This document shows, in pieces, positions 1 through 12,478 of a stretch of 64,000 nt of DNA; the stretch's first letter is position 1; every line of letters begins with the position of its first letter. The position numbers were made by a program, and so were the translations under genes. Origin of the DNA: Taudactylus pleione (Eukaryota > Chordata > Amphibia > Anura > Myobatrachidae); the NCBI GenBank assembly GCA_031769625.1, contig JAUIMM010000040.1, positions 17,186,001-17,250,000 of the forward strand, given 5' to 3'. The notes beneath the pieces were generated by a model. That model was not told the DNA's origin. It saw nothing but the letters and a program-made list of their open reading frames with translations, and searched no databases.

Positions 1-853
1 TGACTAGAATCCAGGGACAAGAGAGGAAGAAGTTTGTTTTCCTTTGTTGATAGTATTTTGCATTTAAAAGGGGTGTTACAGTATTGCGCACGCGGCTAAG
101 TCGCATTTTTACACTCAATAGGGACGCACTTTTGCGTATGCAGCTAAGGGTAAGTCATACAGTTGTGTACTAGTTGCATTATTGTGTATGCAACTAGTCA
201 CACAAATAGCATATACGTATTTCCGGTTGTGCTGCCACGTTTTTAAACAAAGCCATTTAGTTTACATTATCAATTGTTGCTAATATCTGGGTTAACATGT
301 ATTTTTCTGCACAGGAAAAAAGTGTGTATCAGTGAGTATTTGTTTAGGGTGTAACACGGGACCTAAATGTTAAAGGTATCGTAGGACCCTTAAGTGCTAG
401 GCGCAGGAAGGTGGCCTAGTGACTCGGTAGCAGCATACTGTTTACTTTTACACAGAGTAGGTGTATGGTTTGTTATTTTTGTTAGGGTTCGGCTCCCAGC
501 ATGATTATAGTGTCCAGTAATCAATGTGTGTGATCTGTTGGGCTTATTTGAGCATTATAATTGAACTGCATAATCTTGGCTAGATTTTGATTGTGAGCTG
601 GTGAGAGGGTGGACAAAATCAACTGGAACAAAAAGGGTACTTAGCTGCCCCCCTAGCAGTTGAAACGTAGTCAAAAAGGGATTTTATTGTATGGGAGCAT
701 CTTCCTTCCATAGCTGAGTGAAGGCATCTAGAGGTCCTTCACAGGGTTTGGAGGATACACCCTTTTTCAAAGGCGTCTGCAGGTAAGTGAAAGTATCTTG
801 ACTGTCTTTCACCAGTTTAAATCTTTAATGAAAAACGTAGGAGTTGTCTCAAG

Positions 854-1667
854 ATGGAAGCCACGCAAACAACAGAGATGTTAGACAATGATGTACTGCT
901 AATGGAGGCGCCGCTTGGATTGGCCTGTCGTATTATGCATACTAAGTATGGTACTTATGCAATAAGGTATTGTGACCTATGGTTTAAAATAACGATGAAG
1001 AGTGTTAGACCTTTTTCCCAGAATTGGTAGTTTTGATAAAGATGTATTGGATAATGTCCGGGACCACATCAGTCTGATTCGGTCTCGAGGTAAGAAGGTA
1101 AAATATTATGAATGTTTAAAATTGTGGCAGCATGAAGGGGATGCGTGGCTTAAAAATGTGCAAGCGACACAAACTAGCGTCGCGAACGCATTGCCAGAAA
1201 ATACACCAGTGCTGTATTGCAATGCGTGCGAGCCGCAAAATGGCGCGCATGTGCAGCAAGGTAGCATTGTGGAAGGTATTGCCAGCAGTTCATGCGCACC
1301 ACCGACACCTTATGTGGATGGGGGTGCAAGTACAGTAATCGAAAAAACCCATAAAAATGTAACAAGCAATTTGTACCCTCTCTTAAGCAACCATAAAGAA
1401 AATGTTCATGATGTGGATGATGAGCTTATTGTAATGTCTGCCATTTCCCATGCTGTACAAATGATAGATGCTGTACCACGACAATCACGAGTGGTGCCGC
1501 CATCTCCATCGGTAACAGCAAGGGAAGTGCTAACACCCACTGCACCCATAGAGGAAGTTGTTAATACCATACGTTGTAGCAACAGATTAAAAAAACTGGT
1601 AATGGTAATTGATGTAACTGATACCCAGTCTCTGTTCTGCTTTCTTCCATGTGCCCTAACACCCTGA
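854..1667 (+). pseudogene. Endogenous retrovirus gag-like relic
   Basis: A probable gag reading frame of an endogenous retrovirus. An ATG at 854 opens a frame that runs to a stop near 1030. The protein continues in another frame from about 1002 to 1667, so one frameshift lies near 1000. The first part resembles a retroviral matrix-like domain (charged, Trp-rich, with a basic patch RSRGKK); the later part is low-complexity and Pro/Ser-rich. I see no capsid major homology region and no Cys-His box, so it is truncated or divergent. The assignment rests mainly on position: it lies upstream of an integrase fragment and an env-like frame on the same strand. Confidence that it is gag is moderate. 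Confidence 0.45.
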
Positions 1668-1989
1668 CTGTCAGCATTTTTCTTTTCCCACCTAGGGGGA
1701 GGTGTACACTACACATGGATATGAGTGTCCCATGGGTTCATAGACAACCCCAGTATCTTCTCCCAGGCCTTATATGACTGTTTACAATCTTTTCAACCTG
1801 CCAATGGATCTGTTCTAATGTAAAATGTGGACAATTTATTGTTGTATTTAGGTGATGTTTAAATGATATTAAACTGTTGTGATATATCTCTCACACACAG
1901 GACACAAGGTTGCTAAGGTCAAATACTCAGAATACTGTCCAACCCAGGGGCCCAGGCAATATTTAGAGCAGTAGATATTGATAACATAA
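1668..1989. other. Non-coding stretch inside the retroviral relic
   Basis: No open frame and no recognisable domain. A full retrovirus would carry capsid, protease, reverse transcriptase and RNase H here, so this is the likely site of a large internal deletion of gag-pol. Confidence 0.4.
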
Positions 1990-2455
1990 TTTAAATTGCA
2001 GGAATTTGTGTACAAATACAGTATCCCTAGAATAATTGAATATAGGAGGGATACTCATTTCACAAGTAATGTCTTCTATAACCTGTGTAAGGTGATGGGT
2101 ATTAATATCAAGATCATCCCAGACCATCATGCAGTGTCTCCCGAAGATGAGTAAGAAAAACTGAAATTGAAAATGTTATTAACTAACATGACTGAAGCAA
2201 ACTCTCATGATGTTAAACCTGGAGAATTTGTTATGATCCGAATTTTTTTTAGCTCAGGTTGTTTGACTGATTGGTGGAAAGGTCCATATCTGACGTTGTT
2301 GACAAAGTACCACATCCTCAAAGGGTGGCCGGGGAAGATACGTGGATCCATTCCACTCACTATAGGGAGGTTAACCAACCGGTGGAGATACAAGGCAGAG
2401 ACGAGGCCGATAATGTGGACCTGTCAATTGCGAGCTTGTGCCGGGAGGATTAAAA
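1990..2455 (+). pseudogene. Retroviral integrase C-terminal fragment (pol relic)
   Basis: This is the end of a retroviral pol gene. Around 2040-2150 the translation contains a THFTS block followed by a motif like the VMGI..K..PDHH..SPE segment of the integrase catalytic core. From about 2200 a KPGEFVMIR block and a W.GP.LTLLT block follow, typical of the C-terminal domain of gamma/epsilon-type integrases. The matching TWIHSTHYREV ending is in a different frame (2271-2453), so a frameshift lies near 2310, and a stop lies near 2150. Reverse transcriptase and RNase H are absent. In an intact element it would insert viral cDNA into host DNA; here it cannot be functional. It directly precedes the env-like frame, as expected for a retrovirus. 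Confidence 0.65.
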
Positions 2456-2498
2456 AGGTGACAGTGAGAAACCTGAGCTAAAAGAAAACTGTAGATTA

Positions 2499-3734
2499 GT
2501 GTTGCAGCAAGGGATTGTTCTGCTGTGTTCATTTTTGTATTCTTCTTCCAGAGTTTCCATCATGTTGGTTTGTTTGGGGATACCCAGTTTCTGTGATGGA
2601 GGACCGATAGAGGAGATGGGAGCTGATGGCAGTGCTGAAGGAGTGGAGTCAGGAGGAGTGCAATGCCAATCAGGGGAGTGTCTGACCAATCTTAGTACTG
2701 TTATTGATAAGAGAGCTATAATTCCAGATACTCGGGGATGGTGTGGAGGTTTATCATCTGAAGATTCCTGTATTTGTGAGTTTTGTGGGTCTCTAGTTGA
2801 TGAGAACTGTATTCAACGGTGCCAGCCTAAATATTACCCGTACTGGGGTGGATATCATTTAGATGATTATCATAGCATGGTAGGCAAAGTGTTAAATCAA
2901 ACTGATTGCTGGGTGTGTTCACATGTGCCACAGGGACAGCATAACGTAGGGTTGGTGCCATTTCTGCTGAATATCACAGAAATTTTAGAATTACAAAAAG
3001 GGAAAACATTGGATGGAAAATTCCTCTCATCCAAACCACCTCATTTCAAACTCTATCAATTCCAAGTAGATAGATCACTTTTGTGTTTAAACATAACCAA
3101 CCCCAATAAACCCAGGAGTTGGGAAGTGACTGGGAATAATCAGACGATGACCTTCTCACAGAGAGCTGATAATGAGTTCATAAACCATGATCTGTTACGC
3201 TCAATTAAATCTAGTGGGAAACATTTTAGGTACCGGTACACATTGAGTTCCACCAAAGAAATTATTGGTAAGGTACCAGATGGTTATTGTGCTAAAATAA
3301 TACAACCAGAGACTTGCATGTACTAGATGGAAGACCCTGAGATAGGATTGTTTGCAAGGGAAATATGTTTAATGATAATGATGCATACTATTCCTTATGT
3401 TCTCCCCGATAATGTGTATTTTATATGTGGAAGAAAGGCGTATAAGTGGCTGTCCCCGAGTTCCAAAGGTTTGTGTTACCTGGGAAGTGTAGTCCCAGAA
3501 GTTATGACCCTCACACATGTTGAAATGCTTAGTATCCATAAAAACACACCATCACCATATCTTCACATGCAGTATGAACACAGAGGCAAACGAAATATGA
3601 TACCTGGTGACGTGCATAAAGCCACTCAGTTAATTAGTGAAACAACTGGCTTCCAAGTTTTAGTCGCACTGGATCCCACCAGAATTGCTCAGGGAACATT
3701 TGCATTGCAGTTTGAAACTGTAAGTAAGGAATGA
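2499..3734 (+). pseudogene. Endogenous retrovirus env relic (surface subunit, truncated transmembrane subunit)
   Basis: An env-like frame of about 410 codons. It starts at 2499 with a hydrophobic stretch that could serve as a signal peptide. The surface-subunit part is Cys-rich and has several N-X-S/T sites and a CWVC motif near 2910, the form used by gamma/epsilon-type retroviruses to link surface and transmembrane subunits. One in-frame TAG at 3324-3326 interrupts it, and the frame resumes at once at 3327. A furin-type R-G-K-R site lies near 3585-3596 and marks the subunit boundary. Only about 45 residues of the transmembrane subunit remain: the frame stops at 3734 next to a TA microsatellite, with no CX6CC motif or membrane anchor. 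It is a dead copy. Confidence 0.65.
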
Positions 3735-3738
3735 GATG

Positions 3739-3748
<10 letters not shown>

Positions 3749-3789
<41 letters not shown>

Positions 3790-3790
3790 G
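3749..3790. repeat. (TA)n microsatellite
   Basis: An almost pure TA run with one interruption. It lies just past the point where the env frame breaks off and may mark the deletion junction. Confidence 0.9.
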
Positions 3791-5335
3791 TTAAGTCCAT
3801 CATAGATAGAATCTCATGCATAAACACCGCACATTACGCACAGTGGCGCTGCTAACATGACGCTCAGTAGCGAATGCACAATAACCTGCATGCGAATGCT
3901 GTTTATTAGCTGCATGCGTGCACATCTGCCCCAAATCAGATAAACCTAACTAGCGTCTTTTCCCATATCCCTAATACTTACATAATGCACACTTACACAA
4001 AAGGTTCCATAGCTATAAAGTAAAAGATCCAAGTTTTATTCATTTATTAAAAATGCTGTGAAATAAAGACAATTTTGGTATCTAAGGTTTAATACGTGAT
4101 AAGTAAGCCGTGTTTGATATTACACTGATCCGCACTTTATCCACAGCTTTCCGGTACCATCGGTGTGAAGATCGGAACATGCGTTCGCAACTTATGGACC
4201 GTAAAGACATAAAGAACCAAAATGTATTTTTGATTTGCATGTAGGGGAAATAGAGGAGGCAACAAGCTGTTAGAGGCTGTTCTGTGTCCATTTGAACCAA
4301 CCTGTTAAATACCCTGTAACAAATGCACCAGCACTGAGAACCAATGGGATCAGCATCAAACTCCTCTATTGGGGGGGTATAAATATGTGTGCTCTGGCCC
4401 TGGGTTTCTAGTCTTCTTACTGAATGCTGATTGATGGAGGTTTCTTGCTGATGCCAGGATCTGGTCCAGAGCGCATGCGTATGTATAACTGTACTTGGGT
4501 CTGTATAATTTCTTTGTGCTAAATTGTACTTAGATCATAGCGTGTAACTGACTGTACTTTTACTTGAATAATACTTTGTGCTTTGGAAACACAGGTTAAA
4601 GGTCTAGAGTCTTTATTTAATGTATGACTGCGTACGCAAATTGCGTCAACCTTAGAGGTTTAAAGGCAGGATATTAGAAGGTATAGGCAGGAGTGTATAG
4701 AGGTTCAAATCCAGAATCCTTAATCATGACAGCATGGGAAATAGTTTCCTGAGTAAGAATGGAACAGCAGTGAAATATGATGAACACTGTAAAGATGTGC
4801 CTTCCTATTTACTGAGCCCAAAGAACTGAACAGTCTAGCAATTCAGCAAAAACGTGGAAAAGGTACATTCGGGGGAAGAACATGAACATTCCATAAACAA
4901 CTATAATATTATAAAAAGAAACCAGCCATGGGAGTCTAACAGGTTGTCCAGGGACTGCAGAAAGCAGCATGCAAAACCTATAGCACTCTGCCAGGATCTA
5001 TAACCCTGAAAACCAATTATAGAGGGACCATATTTCCTAATTACAGCTCAATAAAATTAAAAATAAGGCATTTGTATAAATGACAGCACTGGCATGCTTG
5101 AGGTCCTGTTATAATGTGTAAAAATGTAATTGCTATTTATATATTATTTGCACATGATTAATTGAATGGTGTATAAATCAAACAAAGTCTGGACAAAGGT
5201 AACAATTTTTATATGGAGAAATAAATTAATGTAGAAATTAAATTGATTAAAAAGAGAAGAACACGTTACTCTGGAAGAATGGGAGAATGTACTAATCTGA
5301 TATAACAATGATAGAAAAAAATCAATAATATATAC
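3791..5335. other. No gene; possible degraded retroviral LTR
   Basis: No coding region is recognised. A TATAAATA box at about 4378, with a T/C-rich stretch after it, would fit the promoter of the 3' LTR expected here. I could not match this stretch convincingly to the sequence upstream of gag (1-850), nor find a primer-binding site, so the LTR reading is tentative. Confidence 0.25.
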
Positions 5336-6201
5336 AGGGGTATTCAATATGAAATGAAAACTTCGCCATCTATGCATGTCGAAGTTGTCGCCACACATCG
5401 GAGCTTTTGCTGGCGAAAAAGTATCGGGTGCGCCCCCGATTATACCTGTATTCAATATGAAATCGTCGAAAACGGCACCCGGCGAATGTGAAATCAGCGA
5501 AAATTTTGCTGATTTTGGGGAAAATTACTCTAACACCCCCAAAAAGATGGTGTGACATGGGGGATCACTCTGGATACCCCCGATTAGCCCTGCTGAAGGT
5601 TTTTGGGGTCTTTAAATGGGCTCAATAGCTGCTATTTTGAGGATTTGGGAAGGTGGTGAAGAATAGTATTTAGAAGTTTTTTTGGCAAAAAATAAGTAGT
5701 CCCAGCAAATTTTGGGTACTTGAAAATGGGGGTGAGCATATTTTAAAGTTGGTAAAGTGAAGTTTTAAAAATGTGAAAAATCCACCTGCCGCAAACACCT
5801 GCAATGAAAAAACACCTGAGACATAATTGGGGACCCCCTAGATTATAGTTTTTAACTTTGTACTCCCCCAATTTGTTTTTTCGCCCCCAAAATGAAAGTG
5901 CTTTTTTTGGGGTCTCCTGAGGTTTTTTTGTTAATTTTCTTGACACAGTTTACCTTTGGGGGACTGTATGAAGGTTGCAGGGTGATTTCCAAAATGTTGC
6001 ACCCCAAAACCCCAATTCTGCACTTTTTTTCGCCACCCATTCCATGGTGATACTTTTTCGCAGAGTCGTATGCAATATACTTTTCGCATCGACGAAAAGT
6101 TTTCAAATTGAATACTGTGTAAAAGTAAAAGCGGTGAAAATGACATAATCCGAGCGAAAACATAGCAGACAGAGCATTTTCACTCCATATTGAATACCCC
6201 T
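5336..6201. mobile_element. MITE with AGGGGTATTCAATATG terminal inverted repeats
   Basis: An 866-bp non-autonomous DNA element. The left end reads AGGGGTATTCAATATG and the right end is its inverse complement (CATATTGAATACCCCT with one extra C). Sub-terminal sequence repeats the motif near 5450 (TATTCAATATGAAAT). The interior is AT-rich with no transposase; the short frames inside are chance. I could not identify a clean target-site duplication, so the superfamily is open (PIF/Harbinger is possible). Confidence 0.7.
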
Positions 6202-6578
6202 AATAGTGTTATAATATTATATATAGTTCCTATTTAGGCTAGCATGGGCTTGTCTCTTGTAGACTGCTCTTTGGGTCTGCCTTTTGTTAGTGCCAGGTTA
6301 CATACTGGCACTTTGAGACTTCAAATGAACTGGTGCACTCTCTTATCTGTACAGTACTGCAACATGCATTGGCTGTTCTATTCTATATAGTAGGAAGGTG
6401 AGGAGAGAAGCAGGATGTTAAGAGGGAGGGGGAAGACTGTGAGAGGAGATAAGCTGCCTGTTGATTGAGAAGTAGAATTGCTGGTAACATTAAGCAAAAT
6501 GGAAAATACTTTACATCTGTCTTCATGTTATTATGTATATTGCTATTCTTTTTTTTTCATTTATTTACTGCTTGCCTG

Positions 6579-6621
<43 letters not shown>

Positions 6622-7355
6622 CTGATTTAGGGATCTGTCTGTTCGTTTGGGCTAATCTATTGAACCACTTGACGATTTTGATGGGGTTTTCACTACTCTA
6701 TACAACATTGGTCAAGGAAGGTGTAGGTGTATGGACCATTCATCTGTGATAAAAGTGCGATGAAGATTTTAGTAAAGCAAAGTCACAGAACCATGCTGCT
6801 CTATAGGAGTTGGTCAGAGTGCTGAAACAGCAAGAGACAATGAGAGCTAATCAGAGATAGCAATGTGCCCTGTTGCTTAGCAATTGCCTAAAGAGGGGGG
6901 GAGTCAAGGACTGAGCGGGGTCACGTCTGAGGCAGATAGAGAGTGAGAGCCTCCAAGGAACCCATGAAGATGCCCTGATACAGACACAGACACAGTAGCC
7001 AGCAAGGAGCCAGGAGTGGCATAGCTATCAGGAAGTACAAAACAAAAATATCAGAATACCACTGAATGATTTCCATTCAATGATGGCAAACATTGGACCA
7101 CCACCATCAAATCATACAAACACTACCATCAGAACAAAAACATTGATGGTTAGGAACCATCCGATTCCAATGTCCATCCCTAAGCTGAACCTGCTATCCG
7201 ATTCATAACCAACCAATTGACCCATTTATCTGCCCCTTTATCAGCCCAATAATCAGCTCAACTGAACCACTTCATTAAGGGGGAGGGGAAATATATACAG
7301 CCTGCCATCTTCACTTCACAATCTCTATGGACTTTTGCAACAATAAAGGCTAGTA
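6202..7355. other. No gene seen
   Basis: AT-rich sequence with a (TA)n run at about 6584-6618 and no recognisable coding or structural feature. Confidence 0.5.
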
Positions 7356-7757
7356 ATGTCATCAGTATACCATAGCCATGAACACATTGATAAAGTCATC
7401 TCAGCAGAACTTCCACCACCTGACAGAACTGTCATGTTTGAAGTTGTGAATTCTTACATGATGCACAACCCTTGTGGAGTGCTTAATCCAATGTCGCCAT
7501 GTATGAAAAATGGCAAATGTATGAAGAATTTCCCGAAACCTTACACAGCTGTAACAATTGAAAAAAATAAATGGTTTTCACATCTACAAGTGGAGAAATG
7601 ATGGCAGAACCTTTCTAACCAAAGTTAATGGTCCCTTTCTCAAAATAACAAATGAGGGTTGGTGCCTTATAACTCATACTTGAGTGAGAAATTCCAGACT
7701 TATATCAACGTTAAAGTATGTTTGATAGTTAAAGCAGTAAATTACCTACACAAATAT
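7356..7757 (+). pseudogene. Helitron Rep/helicase relic, 5' part
   Basis: Part of the Helitron-like N-terminal domain of a rolling-circle transposase. The translation shows HEHIDKVISAELP followed by NPCGVLNPMSPCMKNGKC and NFPKPY, the usual block after the Rep nuclease region of Helitron proteins. Sequence upstream of about 7370 no longer matches, so the zinc-finger and HUH parts are missing. At least one frameshift separates 7356-7601 from 7659-7757. The frame ends in VNYLHKY at 7757, where a 15-kb Penelope-like element is inserted; the protein continues with IYKGYD at 22858. Confidence 0.75.
7743..7757. repeat. 15-bp target-site duplication, left copy
   Basis: TACCTACACAAATAT is repeated exactly at 22843-22857 and flanks the Penelope-like composite. 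It lies inside the Helitron coding sequence. Confidence 0.9.
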
Positions 7758-9211
7758 CCGATACAAAAAATGAGTAAGGCCATCAAGCGCTGGGTTCTAT
7801 TCATGTACTCAAGAAAAAGAAAAAAGTTCTTGGTTGATAAATGCTGAAACAGTGGTTCAAAATCTTTTGGACCTCTACTATAATTCTCACCTTAAATAGG
7901 TGAAAGGCATTCCTTGAAAGGTATCTTTTATCGACCTATGTCCTCAATCCTGATTTTATAGTCATGGATGACAGATCCCAATATTCACATGCATAAAAAA
8001 GGGGAAATCTCTCATAGTGTTTAAAAGTTTAAACAGACAATATTTATTGACATTTAACATAAATCCACAAGACAAAATTACTTCATACCATAAAAGGCCT
8101 TCCGAGAAAGGCACACATGTAGAGAGTTAGTGGTGACTGAAAAGCACCCGGGTTTACCACTCATCTCCTCCACGTGAACCTCCACAGGAAAATTCTATGG
8201 TCTCAAACTGGGCACACACTTCCTCCACCAACGTTTCGGACCCAAGTCCTTTGTCAAGCTGTGTAGGAAGTGTGTGCTGGTGGCCATATTTAAACCCCTG
8301 CAAGATCATGTGACTGTCCAATTAGATATACACATTTATTGTTCATAAGTACTTTATAGTACCCAGAATCACGATTTACCATAAACATTCAAGTTTATCC
8401 TTCATCCATATATACTTCCTCTATTATTCCCATGTTTCATACACTTTTAAAATATTTTTAAAATATTATATGTCCTTAATAGGTCACTTAATAAGAAACA
8501 CATGTGAGTCTAAAAAACCCGGACAAATGAGCCGGTATCCATACTCCAACGTCCATACTAAATTGCAGGATGTACTTCTAATCCATAACAGGGTTTACAA
8601 TCAACGATGGCCGCGTCTCCGTCTTCTAATCCAAGACGAGGTTTGAAATGCTGGCCATATATCAATACTTTCGGGCTATCTAACAACCGGAAGTTGAGTA
8701 GTGCATCATATCCTCTTTGTTCAAAACGAGGCTTGAAACGCTACAGCCGTGTATGGAGCTTCCGGTCCGGATGTTTTGTCAGGAACTTTATTAGCGGTCA
8801 ATAGAACATCTTTAGTTTGTTCATGCTGAACCGCAAAGGTCCCGGAAGTCCGCCATCTTTGATTCGGGAATTTTTTCCGTATATTATGGTATCCGTTTTA
8901 ACTCCATCCGAGATACATAAAAAAATAAAATCAATATATGAAACAATTAATAATAAATTAATAAATAGAAATACAAATTCATACATTTATGAGGTGAATG
9001 TTTATATGCATGGATCACTATGTGGAATCCGCAAATTACAAAACATTATACCATGTATCAACAAAAAACAGTTTTGCTGTTACTTTATTTCCTAGTGAGG
9101 TTATAAAAAGTATGTGGCAAATATACACCATGCATAACTCACATAAATCTTCAAAATCCATTTAGATATACCTTAACCATATTATTCTACATACAGGAAT
9201 AATTTTATAGT
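7758..9211 (-). repeat. Penelope copy 1: 3' UTR and pseudo-LTR
   Basis: Non-coding 3' region of the first minus-strand copy. It matches 12671-14111 in direct orientation and 16737-17850 and 21307-22760 in inverse orientation. Relative to the plus-strand copy it lacks about 80 bp at the outer end, stopping at CCGATAC at the target duplication. It contains a hammerhead-like fold at 8213-8276. Short frames such as the one at 8607 recur in every copy only because the sequence is repeated. Confidence 0.8.
8213..8276 (-). ncRNA. Hammerhead-like motif in pseudo-LTR, copy 1
   Basis: On the minus strand a 12-bp stem I (CACACACTTCCT with AGGAAGTGTGTG) closes a box UUGACAA, an extra A, a GGAC/GUCC stem II with loop UUGG, and GAAACGUU followed by GGU. 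The order matches a type I hammerhead. The box departs from CUGANGA at C3 and G8, and an A is inserted before stem II, so catalysis is doubtful. Confidence 0.4.
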
Positions 9212-12200
9212 TCAAAGAAACCACTTTGTCTCAAAATCTACGTTGAGGCCTAATGGGACCAACGTGCGTAATTCAAAAATGGTTTTCATCTCCAATTGTG
9301 CTAATTCACCTTCCACATCATTATTCCTCCAATTGGGGGTAAGCACCTTAATACCATAAAAAGATCTTAAATTACCAATATTACACTCATGTTCTTGTTT
9401 AAAATGTTTTGAGACATTGTGTGTTTCTAAACCTCTCTTTATATTTCTGCAGTGTTCACCTAATCTGATTTTGAGCATTCTGCCTGTTCTCCCAACATAT
9501 TGTTTATTACATGAACACTCCAGCAAATATATACAATTTTTGCTGTGGCATGTAATAAAGTCTTTTATGGTGTAATTTATGTTGGTGGTGGTCGATTTAT
9601 ACTCAGTAATTTAACTAAAAGAGCTTTTACATTGTTTGCACATTATACAAGAACCACACCGAAAGAAACCTTTTGAACGTATCTGTTTTTTACCCTCCGG
9701 TTTGGTTACTACACTCCTAACCAACTGGTCTTTTAAATTTTGGGCTTTACGATATACAAATTGTGGCCTTTCACCTATAAAACTGTGTAAAACAGGAACG
9801 TGAATTAAAATTTCCCAATGTTTACAATTGATTTTTTCAACCTTCTTATGTTGTCCATGGTATCGTGTGATAAATGCTAATTTTCTATCTGAGTTTTCTA
9901 ATGTGCATTTAGTTCTATCTTTTAAAATACTATCTCGATCCAAAGTTCCCACCAAGGATCTAACATCTTCTACCTCAATCTCCCTATACCCTTTCGAAAT
10001 AAATTGAGATTTCAAAAGGTTCGATTGAATGTGGTAGTCTTCTATCTTTGTGCAATTTCTTCTCACTCGATGAAATTGACCCTTTGGAATACCACCCAAC
10101 CAATTCTTATGATGATTACTGGCATGGTCAATGAAGGAATTACAGTCAGTGGGTTTCATGTAATTCTTTGTTTCAATGGTATTATTTTCTATAAAAACTG
10201 TAAGATCTAAAAAGTGTACCTCTTGTTCACTTATATTAAACGTGAGATTAATGCCTTTAGAATTCTTGTTAAGATGTTCACAGAACATATTTAAAGACGC
10301 TCTATCGCCTCTCCACACAAATAAAACATTGTCGATGTAACGAATCCAGGACACCAGGCTGTCCCCAAAGTCATGTCCACACCAAACCTCCAAATCCTCC
10401 CAATGTGCCATGAACAAATTGGCATAACTTGGGGCCAGCCTGGTGCCCATCGCAGTCCCCGTAAGTTGCAGATAAAATGTGTCCAAAAACCAGAAAAAAT
10501 TATTTTGTAAAATAAACAAGACTCCATCTACAATAAAATTCTTAAGGTCATCGGACATTTCCTCTTTATCTAAGAAATACTTTATACCACTGACACCTTC
10601 TGAGTGTTGAATTATGGTGTATAATGATGTTACGTCTGCCGTAACTAACCAGTTGCCTGGTTCCCATTTTAATGAAGAAAGATGTTGCAGAACGGAAATG
10701 GTGTCCTTTAAAAATTATCTTGTTTTGCTCACTATCGGCTGTAATAAATGATCCAAAAAGTGTGAAAGGTTTGAAGTAATGGAATTTGTACCGGCTACGA
10801 TAGGACATCCCGGCGGATTTATTGCATTTTTGTGTATTTTTGGTAAACTATACAAGACGGGAATAGTTGGCTTCTCTATCTTCATATATAGTTTTTCTTT
10901 CTCATTAAAGATCCCTTTATTAGTATACAATGTTAATAGTTTATCCAAATCCTTTTCTATCCTAATTGAAGGGTTTCCCTTTAATTTTTTGTATGTGGTT
11001 ATATCGCTGAGTTGTCTTATGATTTCGGAATTATAATCATTTAAATCCAAGATGACCACACCACCTCCTTTGTCTGCCGGCTTTAGTACTATTTCTTTAT
11101 TGTTTTTTAAAGATTTTATTGCTAAGTATTGTTCTTTCATTAAATTATTTTTCTTATTGTTTCTAATCTCCAAATGATCCAGATCGTCTCGTACCAACCT
11201 TTCAAAGGTGTCAATAAAGCATCCTTTTTTGTGAATCGGATTGAATGTAGATTTCCTTTTGAAAACAGATACAGATCCTACTGGGGACATTATATTTTCA
11301 TCCTTAATATCTTCCTTTTCCACATCAGCAAAAAACTTTTTAAGTGTTAATTTGCGGATGAATCTTTGTAGATCTAAAAAGATTTCAAATTGATCCGCCC
11401 GACTACTTGGGGCGAATTTAAGCCCCTTTTCCAACACTTCTTGTTCATGAATGCTCAATTTGTGTTTACTCAAATTATAAATTTTCATTTTCCCTTCCTC
11501 TTTAAAGGGTTAACCATTGTTAGTACTTTCTTCTATATTAGTGGGACTTTTTTGAATTTGGTTTTTATTTTTCTGAGCTTTTCTTCTTTTGCTATTATAC
11601 TGTTTCAAAGTCCTTCCCCTCTTACCCCTCTTTTTTTGTTGTTGTTGTTTCTTAGGTCTGGGGGTCTCATTTTGTTCGGAACTTTCCCTAAAAAACGTTC
11701 TTCTCTTTTAGGGGATTGTGGATTCGTTCTAGCCAGGGAATCCTCAGGGGCCTGAAGTTCTTCCCTACATTGAAAAAATCCCTTTTCCTCTTTTTCTCTA
11801 TCTCTCCATCCATAGTCTTTCTCACCTTTTTTGACCTCTTTGGTGGATATCTGACTGTGTTCTATCCATTCTTTTCCATATAAACCGATTTTCTACATCC
11901 TCTACTGGAAATTCTCCTAGAAACTTGTGTTTTGGATTTTTATATGCATATTGCCTGGGAGTGTGTCGATACTCTGAAGTTGGAGTATGGTTATAATCCT
12001 TTTGATCCCTAGCATATTTCCTCTGTTTTTTACTTCTAATCTCCTTCTCATTTTTTTCTACTTTACGACTAATTTCTGATTCTAACTCCTTAAAATCTTT
12101 TGAGTCTGCATAAGGTTTAATTAAGGTTTGATATGTTTCAATCTCTTCTAATTTTTCCAGATCTTTCTCTTTTTCTTTTATAATTAACTCCATTAATGAA

Positions 12201-12478
12201 CTGGAACAAATATCTAGAATTTTAAGCCATGCATTTTTAAATTCCTGTGTTCCTGTATCAAATGAGGGTAGTTTGTCTAATCTAAGTCCCTTTGGGATCA
12301 TTCCTTCAGTTAAATATTTTTCAAGGTATACCACCAAGTTTTGCTCTCCTTCAGAAATAATTTCTCCAAAGTATACATAGCATTTTCCACATTTACATCC
12401 TCAATAGAATCCTCATTGTTAGTCATATTGAACACATCCTCCATATATAGTTGCCTTCTTTTTCTATGGTTAAACATG
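9212..12478 (-). pseudogene. Penelope-like retroelement protein, copy 1 (basic N-terminal region, RT, GIY-YIG)
   Basis: Coding body of the left minus-strand copy, reading from about 12478 (start MFNHRK) down to 9212. First comes a basic, Lys/Glu-rich coiled region (12478-11500), then the reverse transcriptase (11488-9611) with KPADKGGGVVILD, an LPKIHK block and AMGTRLAPSYANLF. A Cys motif (CGSCIMC..C) follows, then a GIY-YIG endonuclease (9650-9212) with CSCNKQYVGRTGRMLK and RLGEH. Such proteins nick the target and reverse transcribe their RNA. Lesions: the catalytic YIDD reads YIDN, frameshifts lie near 12335, 11500, 10720 and 9600, and about 44 codons present in the plus copy are missing near 11990. 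GIY-YIG residues look intact. Confidence 0.85.

Noticed and set aside
1..850. Complete 5' LTR of the retrovirus
   Set aside because: I found no TG...CA limits, TATA box, polyadenylation signal or primer-binding site that would support it, and no clear match to 3800-4720.
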